Shown here in pieces: positions 53,701 to 61,999 of a stretch of 64,000 nucleotides of DNA. Under the pieces are notes generated by a model, which did not search any database, had not been told where the DNA came from, and saw only the letters and a program-made list of their open reading frames with translations. A program made the translations under genes and the position numbers. Within the stretch, counting starts at the first letter, position 1. Every line of letters begins with the position of its first letter. The stretch comes from Schistosoma mansoni (Eukaryota; Platyhelminthes; Trematoda; Strigeidida; Schistosomatidae): positions 10,772,512 to 10,836,511 of the forward strand of contig NC_031497.1 in the NCBI RefSeq assembly GCF_000237925.1. The letters run 5' to 3'.

Positions 53701-56700
53701 TAATTGGAGCCCTTTCGCCGGCAGAGTTGTTCGTGGTCAAGTTCGTCGGGTCATGCTCCGAGGTCATCTAGCATTTGTCGATGGACGTGGTATGACTAAT
53801 CTTTTCGTTTTTTTTTGTTTTCACCGTTTAAGTCATAGTTTTTCTCGGCGGTAATATTTAGGATGTTGTGTGTACTCATTTCGAAGTCACGCGTCTACAT
53901 TATTTATTATCTACTTTGATACAGGAAGCCATGTATTATCTCAAGGGGACACAGAATCAGTGAACTTTATCGCTTACTATTTAAACATAGTCATAGTTGC
54001 TGTGTTCAGTGAGCTATAATTAAGAGCATTTCATACTTCTGCTGATATTTTTCGCCAATATGAGTGACTTTATCCACTGATTGATACATATCTTTTTTCT
54101 TTATCTTCTCAAAAATAGTTATGTTACAAACATGTAATGCGATATCTAGCCTGTGGTTCTGTGTGGCTGGAAAATTCATTACAAAATAAGTGGTTGAGTT
54201 ATAAAATGGCACAACAAACAATGACATTAGAGCATTACAGAGGACAAATCAATCAAATTATATGTGTTAATAATAATAATTTGATTTTGAGTTTCCTAGT
54301 TAAATAAACGTCTAGATACCAAAGCGAATCCCAGAAAATTAATTGAAAGCATTATTTTTATGATTTCGCATGTTATCAGTTTCATTGCACATATGTACCA
54401 GGTTATATGTTGTATATCACTGATTGAAAGCTGTATGATGAACTATACGCTGCGCCCATTTTCTAAATTTTATTTAATATCAAAGAGTATTTTTGCCATT
54501 CTCCACTGCTGGGAATATCTTACAAGAACAACAGAAGTTAATAATGAAATGAAACAACTCTAACTAGTGGGTAGGATAGCAGAGAAGTTGATTGGTTGCA
54601 ATCACCTTTGTGAACTTTACTAAGGACCGAGTTCATGAACTCGACAATCAAAATAAACTTCCTTTTCAGTAGTCCCATCAATTGATAATTCTGTTAATAA
54701 CGAACCAAAACCAGATAGATCATGATTACCTTAATCATACAACTTACCTGGAGTACACAAATCAAACATCTCGATAAAGCCAACATTATGTATGATCAAG
54801 TCTTTTTTTTCAAAAACTTGTCCGTTGGTTGACGAAGTGTCCAGAGCCGACCCGCAAGAAACTAGGTACCTACAATCTAAAAGATTGTCTCGAAATTGCA
54901 CAACAGCTCGATAGTTTATCTGCTTCTGGTAACATTCGATTTTTCATTAATCTTTAAAAAGTCCCCTTTGAAGGAAACGGCTGAAATTATACGCCAGTAT
55001 ACTGGTGTTTTCTCTTTAATAATTAATGTATTAATGTATAACTAATAATAGCTCCTGTTCATGCCTACCAAAAATGTACAATTTCAGTTCAACAATGTGA
55101 TGTCTTGGCAAATTAATAAAGTTGCTATGGATATCCCTTTGTGCCCGGTCCTGGCTATATTTTTTGGGAGCCTGAAAAAGACGAAGTTGAAACATGCAGT
55201 CGACGGAACCACATTCCTTTGCAGATGTGTTGGTGATACATTTCTTGTTCTAAAAACTTAATTAACCTTTTAAACAAAGCACACAAGGAAACCAAATTTA
55301 CTATGTAATATCAGGTTAAGGCAAAATCTCTTTTCTTAGAAGTCGAAATTCGACAAACTCCAGAGCAAAAGCTATATATATCTATATATATATTGAAAAA
55401 AACACGGAGTTTACACTATTACAGTTTTTTGTACAATCAGCTATAAGAAAATGGGTTTTATGGACCCTCTTTGACAGTGCTCGCAAACTTTCTGCTTTCG
55501 ACTACTACATGGGCATTTTGTTTACGTTTAAGTTGCCTCTAATCGTTATTGTGTTCGGACCCTGTAGAGATATATTTAACTGCAGAAATCACTTCGGTAA
55601 ATACTTCAGAAATTCACTATTCCTTAGAAATCCATCGAGAAGTATGCTAAAGCTAATGGCTGTGTTAAATATGATACATTATAAAAGAAAACTTGTCCTC
55701 TATATCTTCACTTCAAGATGAAATTATCGGAAGAATTAATCACGGAAAAAAACACTTCAATAAAGATGGCTTATGTAGCAGCGAGGCTAACTACTTTATG
55801 TGAGAGGAAATACTCCCAAAAACAAACAAAAATCGACAGGTTCTCTTTCTCAGTACCTCCAAATGTATGTTTCAGTTAACATGTGCGTACCAAAACAAAT
55901 ACCGTGGAAAAACAGAGAGAAGAATACATTTTCGCAATTCCGCGTACGTTTCGAAGAATCTGAGACTAAAATATGCAGCAGCTCTAAACAGTGCAATTTG
56001 ATAGCGGATATATTATTGACGTTTGCCAACCTTTCAAATTTATCAGAGGATAAAGTAAAATAACTTCTCGTTTTTTTTGAAGCAGTAGGAAATTAAAAAA
56101 ACTCAAACCGGGTTTATATGCCCAAAAATAGACAGTTATCAATTTATCATTCCCTTTGTAAATTTACATTTTTTGATAAAAGTAGTCTGTAATTATTGCC
56201 ACAATTACTTTGTTTTGTTTATTTATTTATGCAATCTTCACTAAGTCAATTGTTATTTCATCTACGCTAAAATTATCTTTTCATTCATCTGTGTTTTATA
56301 CTTGTCTAATCTCCATACTTATGTAAACTCCTCAAACCTACTGTAATTATTCAGTAATCCGTTTTATCAGTTTCTACGCTCTACATAATTACTCTTCCAT
56401 CCCCTCTTCAAACGACTTCACGCACGTGTCTTCGCACATATAGTCCAGATATTCATTATTTTAAAAATTTTCGTCACCAATGTATTTTGTATCAAATTAT
56501 ATTATACTCCAATGTTACACCTTAATACGAAATATAATGAATTCATATTATTTTACCTCAATCGTTTTTTTGTTTTTATTCAAATTCATAAAGAGAACCA
56601 ACTGAATAAAATTTCCTGGCAATTTGGCTTGTATTTTCCTCTCGTCTCTAATATTCATACAACTAAATTTTCTTTATTTTACACAATTACAATTTTACCA

Positions 56701-59700
56701 TCTTAAATAGTCCTATTTTTATAGCATTTATGACTGAATTTGCCACATCTAATAGTCATTAAATTGAACTACTTTTCTTAGAAATCACATATATATCACC
56801 GTTATCTTTTATGTACGTTTCCAGTGGATAAATACTTTTTCTTGCAACCCTTATCACTATCCTATTTCAGTCTTGGTAGAGCCTGGTTTCGGTAAAGATG
56901 TGTCGTCAGACATATCCTTGTCCAAGAATTCTTACGACCCACTAACAATTGACACTTCTTTGAAACATATCCCTGTCTCAGCTGGTTCTCCCACTCTAAG
57001 AAACCGGTATAGTTCAACTAATGAACGTGTTCAGGTAGTAAGTTACTTATTGTGTACAATTATCGTTGATTACACTTATGTATTCATATAAATTATTATT
57101 CCAAGACATGTGACGTTTTATCATATTTGTGGCTTTACTATCCAGCTTACCAATTGCTTTAAACAATTCGACAAACCCGTGATAAAATTTTATTCCATGA
57201 GATTTAGACAAGTAACAACATTGTGAAGCTAAGCACAAAAACAGTTTGCAACTTAAGTTGTAGTACTTTTAAGTAGCTAGCAATATATATATAAATGTCG
57301 TGTTACCATTTATTTTCTTTGTAACCAGATAGTAAGAGTTTGGTGAAAAACCTTTAAACTCACCAAGGTTATTCATTTGCTCGGGGTAAATAATTCCAAT
57401 TTTAATAAAGATCTATGACAACAATCATTTTAGATTTTCAATCAATTTTGCTTGAGAAATAAACCACTCACTTGCAAAGGAATGTTATCCAGATTAACAC
57501 TGGATAGTTGTTACCCTGAACTCAGTTAATGGTAATATGTTCATTAAAACCACTTTTGTAATGCTTCATACCTAATCAATAGAAAAGCAAGTTATGTATT
57601 CCTTATCTAAACTTTTTAAAGCTCTACAAAACTTTCCAGTTAGTTCAGATTCACTTCCTTAGGAAATATTCACTGAAATTGGGAAAGTAATCAATTAGTA
57701 GCAACGTGGATCTCATTTCATAACTTATTCTATAAGCATATATATAATTGTCATTATTATGAAAATATCTGTTCGTAACACTGAGAAATGATATTCACTT
57801 CTCGTATGTATGTCCGTCTGTATTTTCTCTTCAGTCTCAAGATGAACCTGGTACACCGATCCCAGCTAACACTCAAAGTGATGAGGGACCTCGTAGTCCA
57901 ATTATTGTATACCAACCTTCTGCATCTGGTTTGATTCCAACTGCCCAACTACCTCAAACTCACCAAAGTCTTCCAAGTATATGGTTAGAAGGTATATCAG
58001 GGAAGCATATACTTTCTTCTGAGGATTTCTCAAAAGATCATCTTCGTCGGTTGTATAATTTAGCACATAGTTTTAAAGTTGCTCTAAACAAAAACAAACC
58101 TTTAGATCAGATATGCCGTGGAAAAGTATGTAAAACTTTAATGCATATTTTGCTAAATAAAAACAACTCACTAAATATTTATACTTCACCAAGTCTTCTC
58201 TAGTATATTTAATTCTTCACTTTGCATATTTCTTTATCAGGTAATGGGGAATCTGTTTTTTGAGCCAAGTACGCGTACTTCTAATTCATTTGCTGTAGCA
58301 ATGCAACGACTGGGTGGCACTGTAGTGCATTTTTCAGAATCTACCAGCTCCCAGACAAAAGGTGAAACTACTTTAGATACTGTACGGATATTAGCCGGTT
58401 ATTGTGATTGCTTGGTAATTAGGCATCCTGGAAAAGGTGCTATACAAGCTTTAGCAAATTCAATAGTACACAAACCAATTATAAATGCAGGTTAGTTCAT
58501 ATTTTTTCTTTATATTCTTGGTGAGTTGTATCTATTTTAATTGAATATGTGTTGTAATTTAACTGCAGTATTAAACAAGAATTAATTATTGCTGCTAATC
58601 AAAACTAAATGCCGCTGAATAATTACAAAAGTTTCAGTATACTCCAAAATAAACGAATCCAAGCTAAGATCTGTAAAGTTCTCATCACTTATTTAACATG
58701 ACAGAATTTTGGCCAACTTTATCCCATGATAATATATTCATAAGTCACGAATATTAAATATACTGTGTAGTTGAAAGTTTTTCATTGATTAGTTATTTTA
58801 TTAAAAATAATAACACATAGTGACAAAAACAATGTCATAACGGAGGCGTAAAACATAATTGTTTATAAACTGAACTATTGTAAGTAATAACAAAACAAAA
58901 ATAAGGTCACAACCAATTGATCATTAAGTTAACTGTAATTAATAACCTACCTAAAAATAGTAATTAGGATCTTTGGTGTAATCATGATAAAATTAAAATT
59001 TCTTTGTTCAGAGAAATACTTTACATTTTATGATTAATCAAATGCAAACGGCCAAAACGAAATTGCCATTTCATGTCTCATTATACAAAAGAACAAGAGG
59101 CATCTTTCATTTTTGATGCATAGAATTGTCGACAATTGTTTCCTTCTTGTTGACTCGATTCACTCAGGACAGGGTTTTATCACCGCCAAATGAATGGAGC
59201 TTTGTAGAAAACAATCATGTATCCGATACGGTGCTTGATATTGTGAATGAGTAATTAAATTACATTATATGGCTGCAGCTCGTTTTTTCTCAACACATAC
59301 GGCATGGTCCTTGATTTTTACGCCGCAGTAAGTGCGACCAGACGTTGATTTTAATTGATCTGGGATGCTGAGCTAAAATAGGACCTTAATAACTTCTAAG
59401 TTATTTGATCTAATTTTCTTTTCCTGCTATCTACGCTTGTTTTAAATTTAAAATTTTATTTATTCTTTGAGCAAACACTTTAAGCATTCACAAAGCTTTT
59501 GATATTTAGAAAATACTATTATTCTTACTATCGAAAGCAACGTTTATCTGATGTTGTTAAGTTTTGGTACTAATACTTATCAATCACAGTATGACAATGT
59601 TCGGAGACTTTTAAGAGAACGCAAATTTCTGTGAAATCGGATGGGATTATAAGGAAGGCTACTTCAAATGTATGGTTAGATGATAAAGGTAACTTGTTCT

Positions 59701-60613
59701 CGAAGCAAATAAAACGCGTTTTTGTCACTATTAACCTTTATTACCTACAGGATTTCCTCTTCTGGACCTAAGGTTTTATGCTTCTCTTCTTATCGATACA
59801 GGCGATGGGATAGGCGAGCATCCTACTCAGGCATTACTCGATGTTTTCACAATTAGAGAGGAGATCGGGACAGTGAATGGTCTAACTATCACTATGGTCG
59901 GAGATCTCGCTAATGGACGCACAGTACATAGTTTGGCTCGATTATTATGTTTATATAAAGTCAAACTACGTTACGTCACTCACAGAGATGAATTCAAGAT
60001 GCCACCAGAAGTTAAATCGTATGTTGCTGATCGTGGTATTCCACAAGAAGAGATGACTAGGTAGGTCTAGTTTGGACTTTATTACAATTGCTGTGAATGT
60101 TAATATCTATAAAACCTCTATTTGATTTAGATATTCTGTAAAGCCAGAGAGTTTCAGAAATGCAATTCAATGTATTCCATCTTTCCTAAAGCTTAACGCA
60201 AAAATCAGATCATGCGTTGGACGACTACAGTACACATACAATTCTAATTTTCAACTGTGTAAAATATGATTCTTTTCACAACTAAAGTCAAAACCAAACT
60301 AACTCATAAATTATTTTTTATTCATAGCTTGGAGGAGGCACTACCTGATACCGATGTCCTCTACATGACACGTGTGCAAACAGAGAGAATGAGTGATGAT
60401 GGAAATGCCCGGCGTGATCAGTTCGTTGTCACACCTGAACTGATGACACTAGCCAAGCCTAGAGGAATGATTGTAATGCACCCACTACCTCGTGTTGGAG
60501 AAATCAGCCCCAAATTTGATTCTGACCCTCGAGCAGCTTACTTCCGTCAAGCGGAGTATGGAACGCATGTTCGCATGGCCCTCCTGGCTATAGTGCTGGC
60601 TAATCAGAAATGA
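20720..60613 (+). CDS. CAD: CAD: carbamoyl-phosphate synthetase II / aspartate transcarbamylase / dihydroorotase
   Basis: This cytosolic fusion enzyme makes dihydroorotate from glutamine, bicarbonate, ATP and aspartate. There are 27 coding exons: 20720-20909, 20940-21164, 21201-21403, 21851-22132, 23601-23789, 23902-24174, 24880-25200, 25322-25513, 25621-25773, 25956-26249, 30587-30892, 31943-32372, 34686-34899, 36034-36262, 37913-38536, 38931-39154, 40723-40860, 41105-41241, 42558-42813, 46246-46561, 50766-50997, 53289-53789, 56871-57034, 57835-58125, 58241-58490, 59802-60060, 60328-60613. All borders are GT..AG, phases match, and the sum is 7179 nt = 2392 residues (human CAD 2225). The start is the first ATG in frame with the conserved [12 protein letters not shown]. 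The extra length is in loops: about 15 residues in CPS-A (around [11 protein letters not shown]), about 40 before CPS-B, and more before and late in DHO. No frameshift was seen. The first two introns are only 30 and 36 nt; later ones reach 4.3 kb. Confidence 0.97.
23902..32372 (+). CDS. CAD: CAD exons 6-12: CPSase A half (bicarbonate-phosphorylating) and oligomerisation region
   Basis: This covers residues 364-1019. After a short linker ([15 protein letters not shown]) the first synthetase half begins at [20 protein letters not shown] (about 397). Further hallmarks are [54 protein letters not shown], the ATP-site [20 protein letters not shown] and PRWDLAKF. Exons 11 and 12 carry [20 protein letters not shown] and the helical region with [12 protein letters not shown] and [18 protein letters not shown]. 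An insertion of about 40 residues ([14 protein letters not shown] onward) follows before CPS-B. Intron 10 (26250-30586) is stuffed with an RTE LINE and a hammerhead retroposon. Confidence 0.95.
26935..29154 (+). mobile_element. RTE-clade LINE with internal deletion, in CAD intron 10
   Basis: The 5' untranslated region (26977-27415) includes a CT microsatellite and the block gctttagccgggttggtggg. The endonuclease frame at 27747-28367 shows [28 protein letters not shown] and [21 protein letters not shown]. Past 28.37 kb the frame shifts, and near 28.63 kb the reverse transcriptase core is missing, jumping to C-terminal words ([20 protein letters not shown]). The 3' untranslated region continues after the nested retroposon, from 29747 to about 29900. 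The element is dead. Its family differs slightly from the one at 5.66-9.01 kb. Confidence 0.8.
29155..29167. repeat. Target-site duplication of hammerhead retroposon, left (13 bp)
   Basis: aagaattctttct directly precedes the hammerhead foldback element and recurs exactly at 29734-29746, where the RTE 3' region resumes. Confidence 0.8.
29219..29264 (-). ncRNA. Hammerhead ribozyme, left arm, core damaged
   Basis: On the - strand, stem I is GCACTG/CAGTGC, stem II gtccc..aggac is kept, and GAAAC plus a GTC cleavage triplet follow. The conserved CUGANGA box reads CCGAAGA, so U4 is changed to C, which is expected to abolish or strongly weaken cleavage. Type I layout, as in Sm-alpha ribozymes. Confidence 0.75.
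29288..29341 (-). promoter_or_regulatory. Pol III box A/B-like tRNA-derived core
   Basis: On the - strand, tggtctatcgg (29341-29331) resembles box A and gggtttgaatc (29298-29288) resembles box B, about 33 bases apart, followed downstream by the left-arm hammerhead. This is the promoter layout of tRNA-derived SINEs. It is not a real tRNA: the acceptor stem is absent. Confidence 0.6.
29602..29647 (+). ncRNA. Hammerhead ribozyme, right arm, intact core
   Basis: Stem I GCACTG (29602-29607) pairs with CAGTGC (29642-29647). The core CTGAGGA (29608-29614) fits CUGANGA, stem II is gtcc-like with a one-base bulge (gttcc/ggac), then GAAA (29630-29633), a short stem III hairpin (acggccgt) and C17 at 29641. 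Predicted self-cleavage is after 29641. All conserved core bases are present. Confidence 0.88.
29734..29746. repeat. Target-site duplication of hammerhead retroposon, right (13 bp)
   Basis: Exact repeat of 29155-29167. Confidence 0.8.
30000..30157. repeat. 64-bp near-perfect inverted repeat with 30-bp loop
   Basis: The arms 30000-30063 and 30094-30157 pair with three mismatches. The arms begin attaaataggaataata and end aaatccaacgtttc; the loop is 30064-30093. Both DNA strands could form a long cruciform and RNA a long hairpin. It lies 430 bases before CAD exon 11. It may be a small inverted-repeat transposon or a terminal part of a larger element; no flanking duplication is evident. Confidence 0.9.
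32807..33947 (-). mobile_element. SR2-type RTE LINE fragment with internal deletion (copy B)
   Basis: Same fragment as at 14300-15440: endonuclease pieces (MGDLNATVG near 33.4 kb) joined to C-terminal words ([16 protein letters not shown]), reverse transcriptase core lost. It lies in CAD intron 12 antisense to the gene. Confidence 0.8.
34686..42813 (+). CDS. CAD: CAD exons 13-19: CPSase B half, MGS regulatory domain and start of DHO
   Basis: This covers residues 1020-1626. The carbamate-phosphorylating half begins [20 protein letters not shown] and continues with [88 protein letters not shown] and the ATP-site [19 protein letters not shown]. The MGS-like domain (about 1440-1600; [40 protein letters not shown]) is where UTP and PRPP act in animal CAD. 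Exon 19 ends with the first DHO zinc-binding pair, LIDIHVHTR (H1623 and H1625). Exons 13, 14 and the first 155 nt of exon 15 exist in duplicate at 16.2-19.6 kb. Confidence 0.95.
37007..37677 (+). mobile_element. 3' fragment of an RTE LINE (copy B)
   Basis: Counterpart of 18500-19170 in CAD intron 14; worn RTE C-terminal words and 3' untranslated end. Confidence 0.6.
39155..40722. other. CAD intron 16
   Basis: 1.57-kb intron between the CPS-B end and the MGS domain. The only structured content seen is the old hammerhead retroposon at 40185-40510. Confidence 0.6.
40185..40510. repeat. Old Sm-alpha-like retroposon with opposed hammerhead remnants
   Basis: Left end (- strand): rc words agaatccaggatgcgtg, tttcattctatttaagtctcg match a decayed hammerhead. 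Right end (+ strand): agCTGACGAatc, gcaaatgga, then aaacgcgc and ttcctgga, with the CUGANGA box intact but the GAAA box altered. Between them lie a box A-like tgagctgagtaac and box B-like gttcgagttc (near 40397-40406). The plan matches the younger copy at 51.69-51.90 kb: minus hammerhead, Pol III-like core, plus hammerhead. Neither ribozyme should cleave. Confidence 0.65.
41525..42110 (-). mobile_element. 5' fragment of an RTE LINE, inverted relative to 26.98-27.41 kb
   Basis: The stretch from about 41650 to 42080 is the near-identical reverse complement of 26977-27411, including the GA/CT microsatellite and ccaacccggctaaagc. It extends further at its left end with a pair of inverted words (ccctcacacaaatcgaatgg / ccattcgacttgtgtgaggg). 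No endonuclease or reverse transcriptase follows. It lies in CAD intron 18. Confidence 0.75.
42814..46245. other. CAD intron 19, mostly unassigned repeat-like DNA
   Basis: 3.4-kb intron. It holds a short foldback trace (44541-44610, like the outer part of the 29.2-29.7 kb retroposon) and a 135-bp block (45205-45340) that is repeated at 55490-55627. Open frames here (44210-44404 -, 45121-45722 +) show no family I recognise. The 43.8-45.1 kb part has the mixed composition of a decayed transposon but no diagnostic motif. Confidence 0.5.
45205..45340. repeat. 135-bp block repeated at 55490-55627
   Basis: The two blocks share runs such as ggcattttgtttacgttt, gtagagatatatttaact and taaatacttcagaaattcac at about 90% identity in the same orientation. 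The family is not identified; flanks differ. Confidence 0.8.
46246..53789 (+). CDS. CAD: CAD exons 20-22: dihydroorotase domain
   Basis: This covers residues 1627-1976. The zinc-dependent amidohydrolase closes carbamoyl aspartate to dihydroorotate. Visible are the substrate-binding arginine at the exon 19/20 joint, [15 protein letters not shown], the carbamylated lysine in [11 protein letters not shown] (K1708, human K1556), zinc ligands in CCHAEGET and [19 protein letters not shown], and the catalytic aspartate in [25 protein letters not shown] and [20 protein letters not shown] close the domain. A loop absent from human CAD ([12 protein letters not shown]) lies before [13 protein letters not shown]. 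Introns 20 and 21 are long and rich in mobile elements. Confidence 0.95.
46860..48150 (+). mobile_element. Penelope-like element remnant in CAD intron 20
   Basis: Translated pieces match the reverse transcriptase of Penelope-like elements: a block like [19 protein letters not shown], then [28 protein letters not shown] and QTFFK, in the order expected around the catalytic YVDDTF site. Near 47.7-47.85 kb there are words like [24 protein letters not shown] tail sequence, as found near the C-terminus of schistosome Penelope proteins. It is 5'-truncated and clearly broken in many places. Confidence 0.65.
48860..49015 (+). repeat. Solo hammerhead-retroposon arm, core degraded
   Basis: gggatcgtggatgcacactg, then ttcaggagtccc, aggacgaaacagccgtcc and aatgcctacaggttttcaat follow the right arm of 29.6-29.7 kb. 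The GAAAC box and stem II are intact, but the CUGANGA box is displaced (ttcagga), so cleavage is not expected. Confidence 0.65.
49985..50330 (-). repeat. Hammerhead retroposon(s), two degraded ribozymes on the same strand
   Basis: On the - strand, about 50035-49990 reads acttCTGAGGGgtcccg then GAAACGGCCGTC (A9 of the core changed to G). Upstream of it is a Pol III box B-like ggctcgagtcc (50078-50068) and a box A-like tagtggtctag. A second - strand block (50315-50275; aggacGAAACGGCC, GTCCAGTTC) lacks the CUGANGA box. Both are expected to be inactive. The intervening sequence matches the core of the 29.2-29.7 kb element. Confidence 0.65.
51692..51736 (-). ncRNA. Hammerhead ribozyme (- strand), core intact, GUA site
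   Basis: - strand: stem I ATCCAG/CTGGAT (51736-51731 with 51697-51692), core CTGACGA (51730-51724), stem II with one mismatch (gccc/ggac), GAAAC (rc at 51705-51709), short stem III and a GTA cleavage triplet. GUA sites cleave less well than GUC, so weak activity is possible. Confidence 0.75.
51765..51819 (+). promoter_or_regulatory. Pol III internal promoter (box A and box B)
   Basis: tagctgagtgg (51765-51775) fits box A, and ggttcgagtcc (51809-51819) fits box B exactly; the spacing of 33 bases is normal for a tRNA-derived SINE. The + strand hammerhead lies 33 bases downstream of box B, so a Pol III transcript would contain it. Confidence 0.75.
51852..51896 (+). ncRNA. Hammerhead ribozyme (+ strand), intact core
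   Basis: Stem I ATCCAG (51852-51857) pairs with CTGGAT (51891-51896). Core CTGACGA (51858-51864), stem II gtc/gac (51865-51867 with 51876-51878), GAAA (51879-51882), short stem III acgtgcgt and C17 at 51890 complete a type I hammerhead. Predicted cleavage is after 51890. This wording is close to the well-known Sm-alpha ribozyme of schistosomes. Confidence 0.92.
52200..52700 (-). mobile_element. Worn SR2-type RTE LINE 3' fragment
   Basis: The stretch parallels 14380-14640 (cagtttgatggttttcc, cctatccacctac, ctaattccctctt, acctggtttgttctc, tttataaatacatgtac) and therefore carries the C-terminal end of an SR2-like LINE on the - strand, with higher divergence than the duplicated fragment. Confidence 0.6.
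52770..53230 (+). mobile_element. 3' end fragment of an RTE LINE (SR3/Perere-3-like)
   Basis: + strand words match the end of the 5.66-9.01 kb element: catgtattacgtatgcctatgg, the ggtaggttggaagaaagc block, ccaatagttggatactttgg, then the 3' untranslated gtggcaacgtcaactga, cgttgcgtatgactgac. It is 5'-truncated, as is typical of LINE insertions, and sits just before CAD exon 22. Confidence 0.7.
55040..56060 (+). mobile_element. Second Penelope-like element remnant in CAD intron 22
   Basis: Words of a Penelope-like reverse transcriptase are clear: [20 protein letters not shown], then [18 protein letters not shown] (the stretch leading to the catalytic block) and a degraded aspartate pair. Later pieces (tttcgaagaatctgag and [12 protein letters not shown] words near 55.85-55.97 kb) fit the C-terminal part. 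The family differs from the remnant at 46.86 kb. The element is broken many times, and a foreign-looking 135-bp block lies inside it. Confidence 0.6.
55490..55627. repeat. 135-bp block repeated at 45205-45340
   Basis: About 90% identical to 45205-45340, same orientation. The Penelope-like words stop before it and resume after it, so it looks inserted. Confidence 0.75.
56871..60613 (+). CDS. CAD: CAD exons 23-27: DHO-ATC linker and aspartate transcarbamylase domain
   Basis: The linker (about residues 1977-2080) is rich in Ser, Pro and Thr, as in other animals, and has basic/serine words such as LRNRYSST but no obvious match to the human PKA site. ATC (about 2083-2392) begins [14 protein letters not shown] and has the carbamoyl-phosphate loop [12 protein letters not shown] (S2138-T2141), [73 protein letters not shown] and [13 protein letters not shown]. 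The stop is TGA 60611-60613. The FFEPSTRT wording is of the bacterial type (human FYEVSTRT). Confidence 0.96.
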
Positions 60614-60811
60614 ACTAATTATGATTCAGTCACAATGAACAATATTTCTTAAACATTATTTTGGTATATTAAAAATGTCATTATTTTGTTTATTACTTTG
60701 ATACATAAACATTTCATGATGTGAAATATTAAACTAATTTAATATTCTGTATGGAAAATGTTTCTCAAGTATTAATTATTTTTTTATATTGATTCCATGA
60801 GTAGTATCAAG

Positions 60812-60937
60812 AATAAAATTAGTTCTCAGTGCAGTTTCATCTTCTAAACAAGTTTGGGATACCCAAAACTCAGTGTCAGTACACAGTTCATAAGCTACGT
60901 TGACTGCGTAACGAAAACATAGTGGGGAGAAAATAAA
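60812..60937 (+). terminator. Possible CAD polyadenylation signals
   Basis: AATAAA occurs at 60812-60817 and again at 60932-60937 on the + strand, 200 and 320 bases after the CAD stop; either would give a short 3' untranslated region. Confidence 0.45.
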
Positions 60938-60959
60938 GACGTTATCTAGTTCAAAATTC

Positions 60960-60965
60960 TTTATT
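60960..60965 (-). terminator. Polyadenylation signal of the converging zinc-finger gene
   Basis: AATAAA on the - strand, about 30 bases after the stop codon of the CCCH frame. The two genes therefore end within about 400 bases of each other, and their 3' untranslated regions may overlap. Confidence 0.5.
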
Positions 60966-60994
60966 GGTCGACGTATATACATATTTAATTTTGT

Positions 60995-61563
60995 TTATTG
61001 TTTCTTGGGATCGATTTTTGTGAGAATTTCATTTTCGCAATGGGCAAAGTCGCATAATTCAGAAGTGTATGGACAACCATCTGGATGGTTAAGTGACATC
61101 CAGCAGAATTTTGTTTTACGATTCTTCCCATTGTTGTTATTGAATAACGGAAATCCAGAATCATTAAGTTTCGCCATCTTTTCTGGTAACCAACGTAACT
61201 GAACGGTGTTTTTGATAGCTTGATGAATAGACAAAAAAATACTATAAGTATAGTTCCATAGGTACAAAAATAATCAGTTTTACATGGTAATTAGAATTGA
61301 ATAAACATATATATCTCAATAAAGCATAGTTGAGAATAAACTTAGTAGACAGGTTGATTATTGTCATGAACACATCGTCCTAATCTGCAATTTGTGAAAT
61401 GCAACAATGGGAATGGCCTCAATGAAACGAATTTCTTAAGCGCCTTTGTCCAATGAAACGAATGGTCAGATTTTACGAGGTCACTGTTATCTGTATAGGT
61501 CAGTAGCGTCTTTAAACTACCCATCTTGCGATAATTAAGTATTCTCTTTCGTTGTTCACACAA
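60995..61563 (-). CDS. CCCH zinc-finger protein, 3'-terminal exons (partial)
   Basis: The terminal - strand exon (about 61218-60995) follows a pyrimidine-rich acceptor and encodes NTVQLRWLPEKMAKLNDS, a linker, and KFCWMSLNHPDGCPYTSE followed by LCDFAHCENEIL, a Cys-x9-Cys-x6-Cys-x3-His finger of RNA-binding CCCH type with an FAH ending, then stop. A further open stretch at 61563-61342 (WTKALKKFVSLRPFPLLHF then TNCRLGRCVHDN) also looks protein-like and probably belongs to the preceding exon; I could not fix its donor. The likeness is to multi-finger CCCH proteins such as the ZC3H7 type, but the family is not certain. It converges on CAD, stop to stop about 380 bases. Confidence 0.6.
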
Positions 61564-61905
61564 GGAGTATATAAAGCATATTCTGAAGTTTATTTTATAT
61601 TACGCCATTAAGTAAACAACGATGCTGCTAGGAAGTAATTCTAAGCCATTCGAATAAATCAGTTTTTTCATACGATTGGTTTCCTTTACGAATTTGAAAA
61701 AAGCCAAAACAACAGTTGAAGCAAAATAATATGAATTTATTTTATCTCATAGTTTCTCATCAGCTGCTTATAAGCGTGTTCGTATTACAGTGTAACATTA
61801 AGACATGATATATTATCCCGGAAACAAAATACCATTCGGTGTCATTACCAAGGTTGGTAATTTCAAATAAATTGAGCATTGGGTAGATTGTTATTACTAA
61901 TAATT

Positions 61906-61996
61906 ATATATTTGTATACCCCAATGAGCAGAAAAATCAAGTCGGAAAATTTAGAAACTTAATTTTTTTGCTCATTGGGATATTTATAAATATATT
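61906..61996. repeat. Small inverted repeat (arms about 37 and 40 bp)
   Basis: The left arm atatatttgtata, ccccaatgagcagaaaaat (61906-61942) pairs with the right arm aatttttttgctcattggg, atatttataaatatat (61957-61996) with a few mismatches and a 14-base loop. It could be a tiny foldback transposon or a hairpin in a transcript. Confidence 0.7.
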
Positions 61997-61999
61997 TTT

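Larger units (their letters stand above)
53790..56870. other. CAD intron 22
   Basis: 3.1-kb intron. It holds the Penelope-like remnant at 55040-56060, and within it the block 55490-55627. The part from 53.85 to 55.0 kb is A+T-rich with nothing recognisable. Confidence 0.6.
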
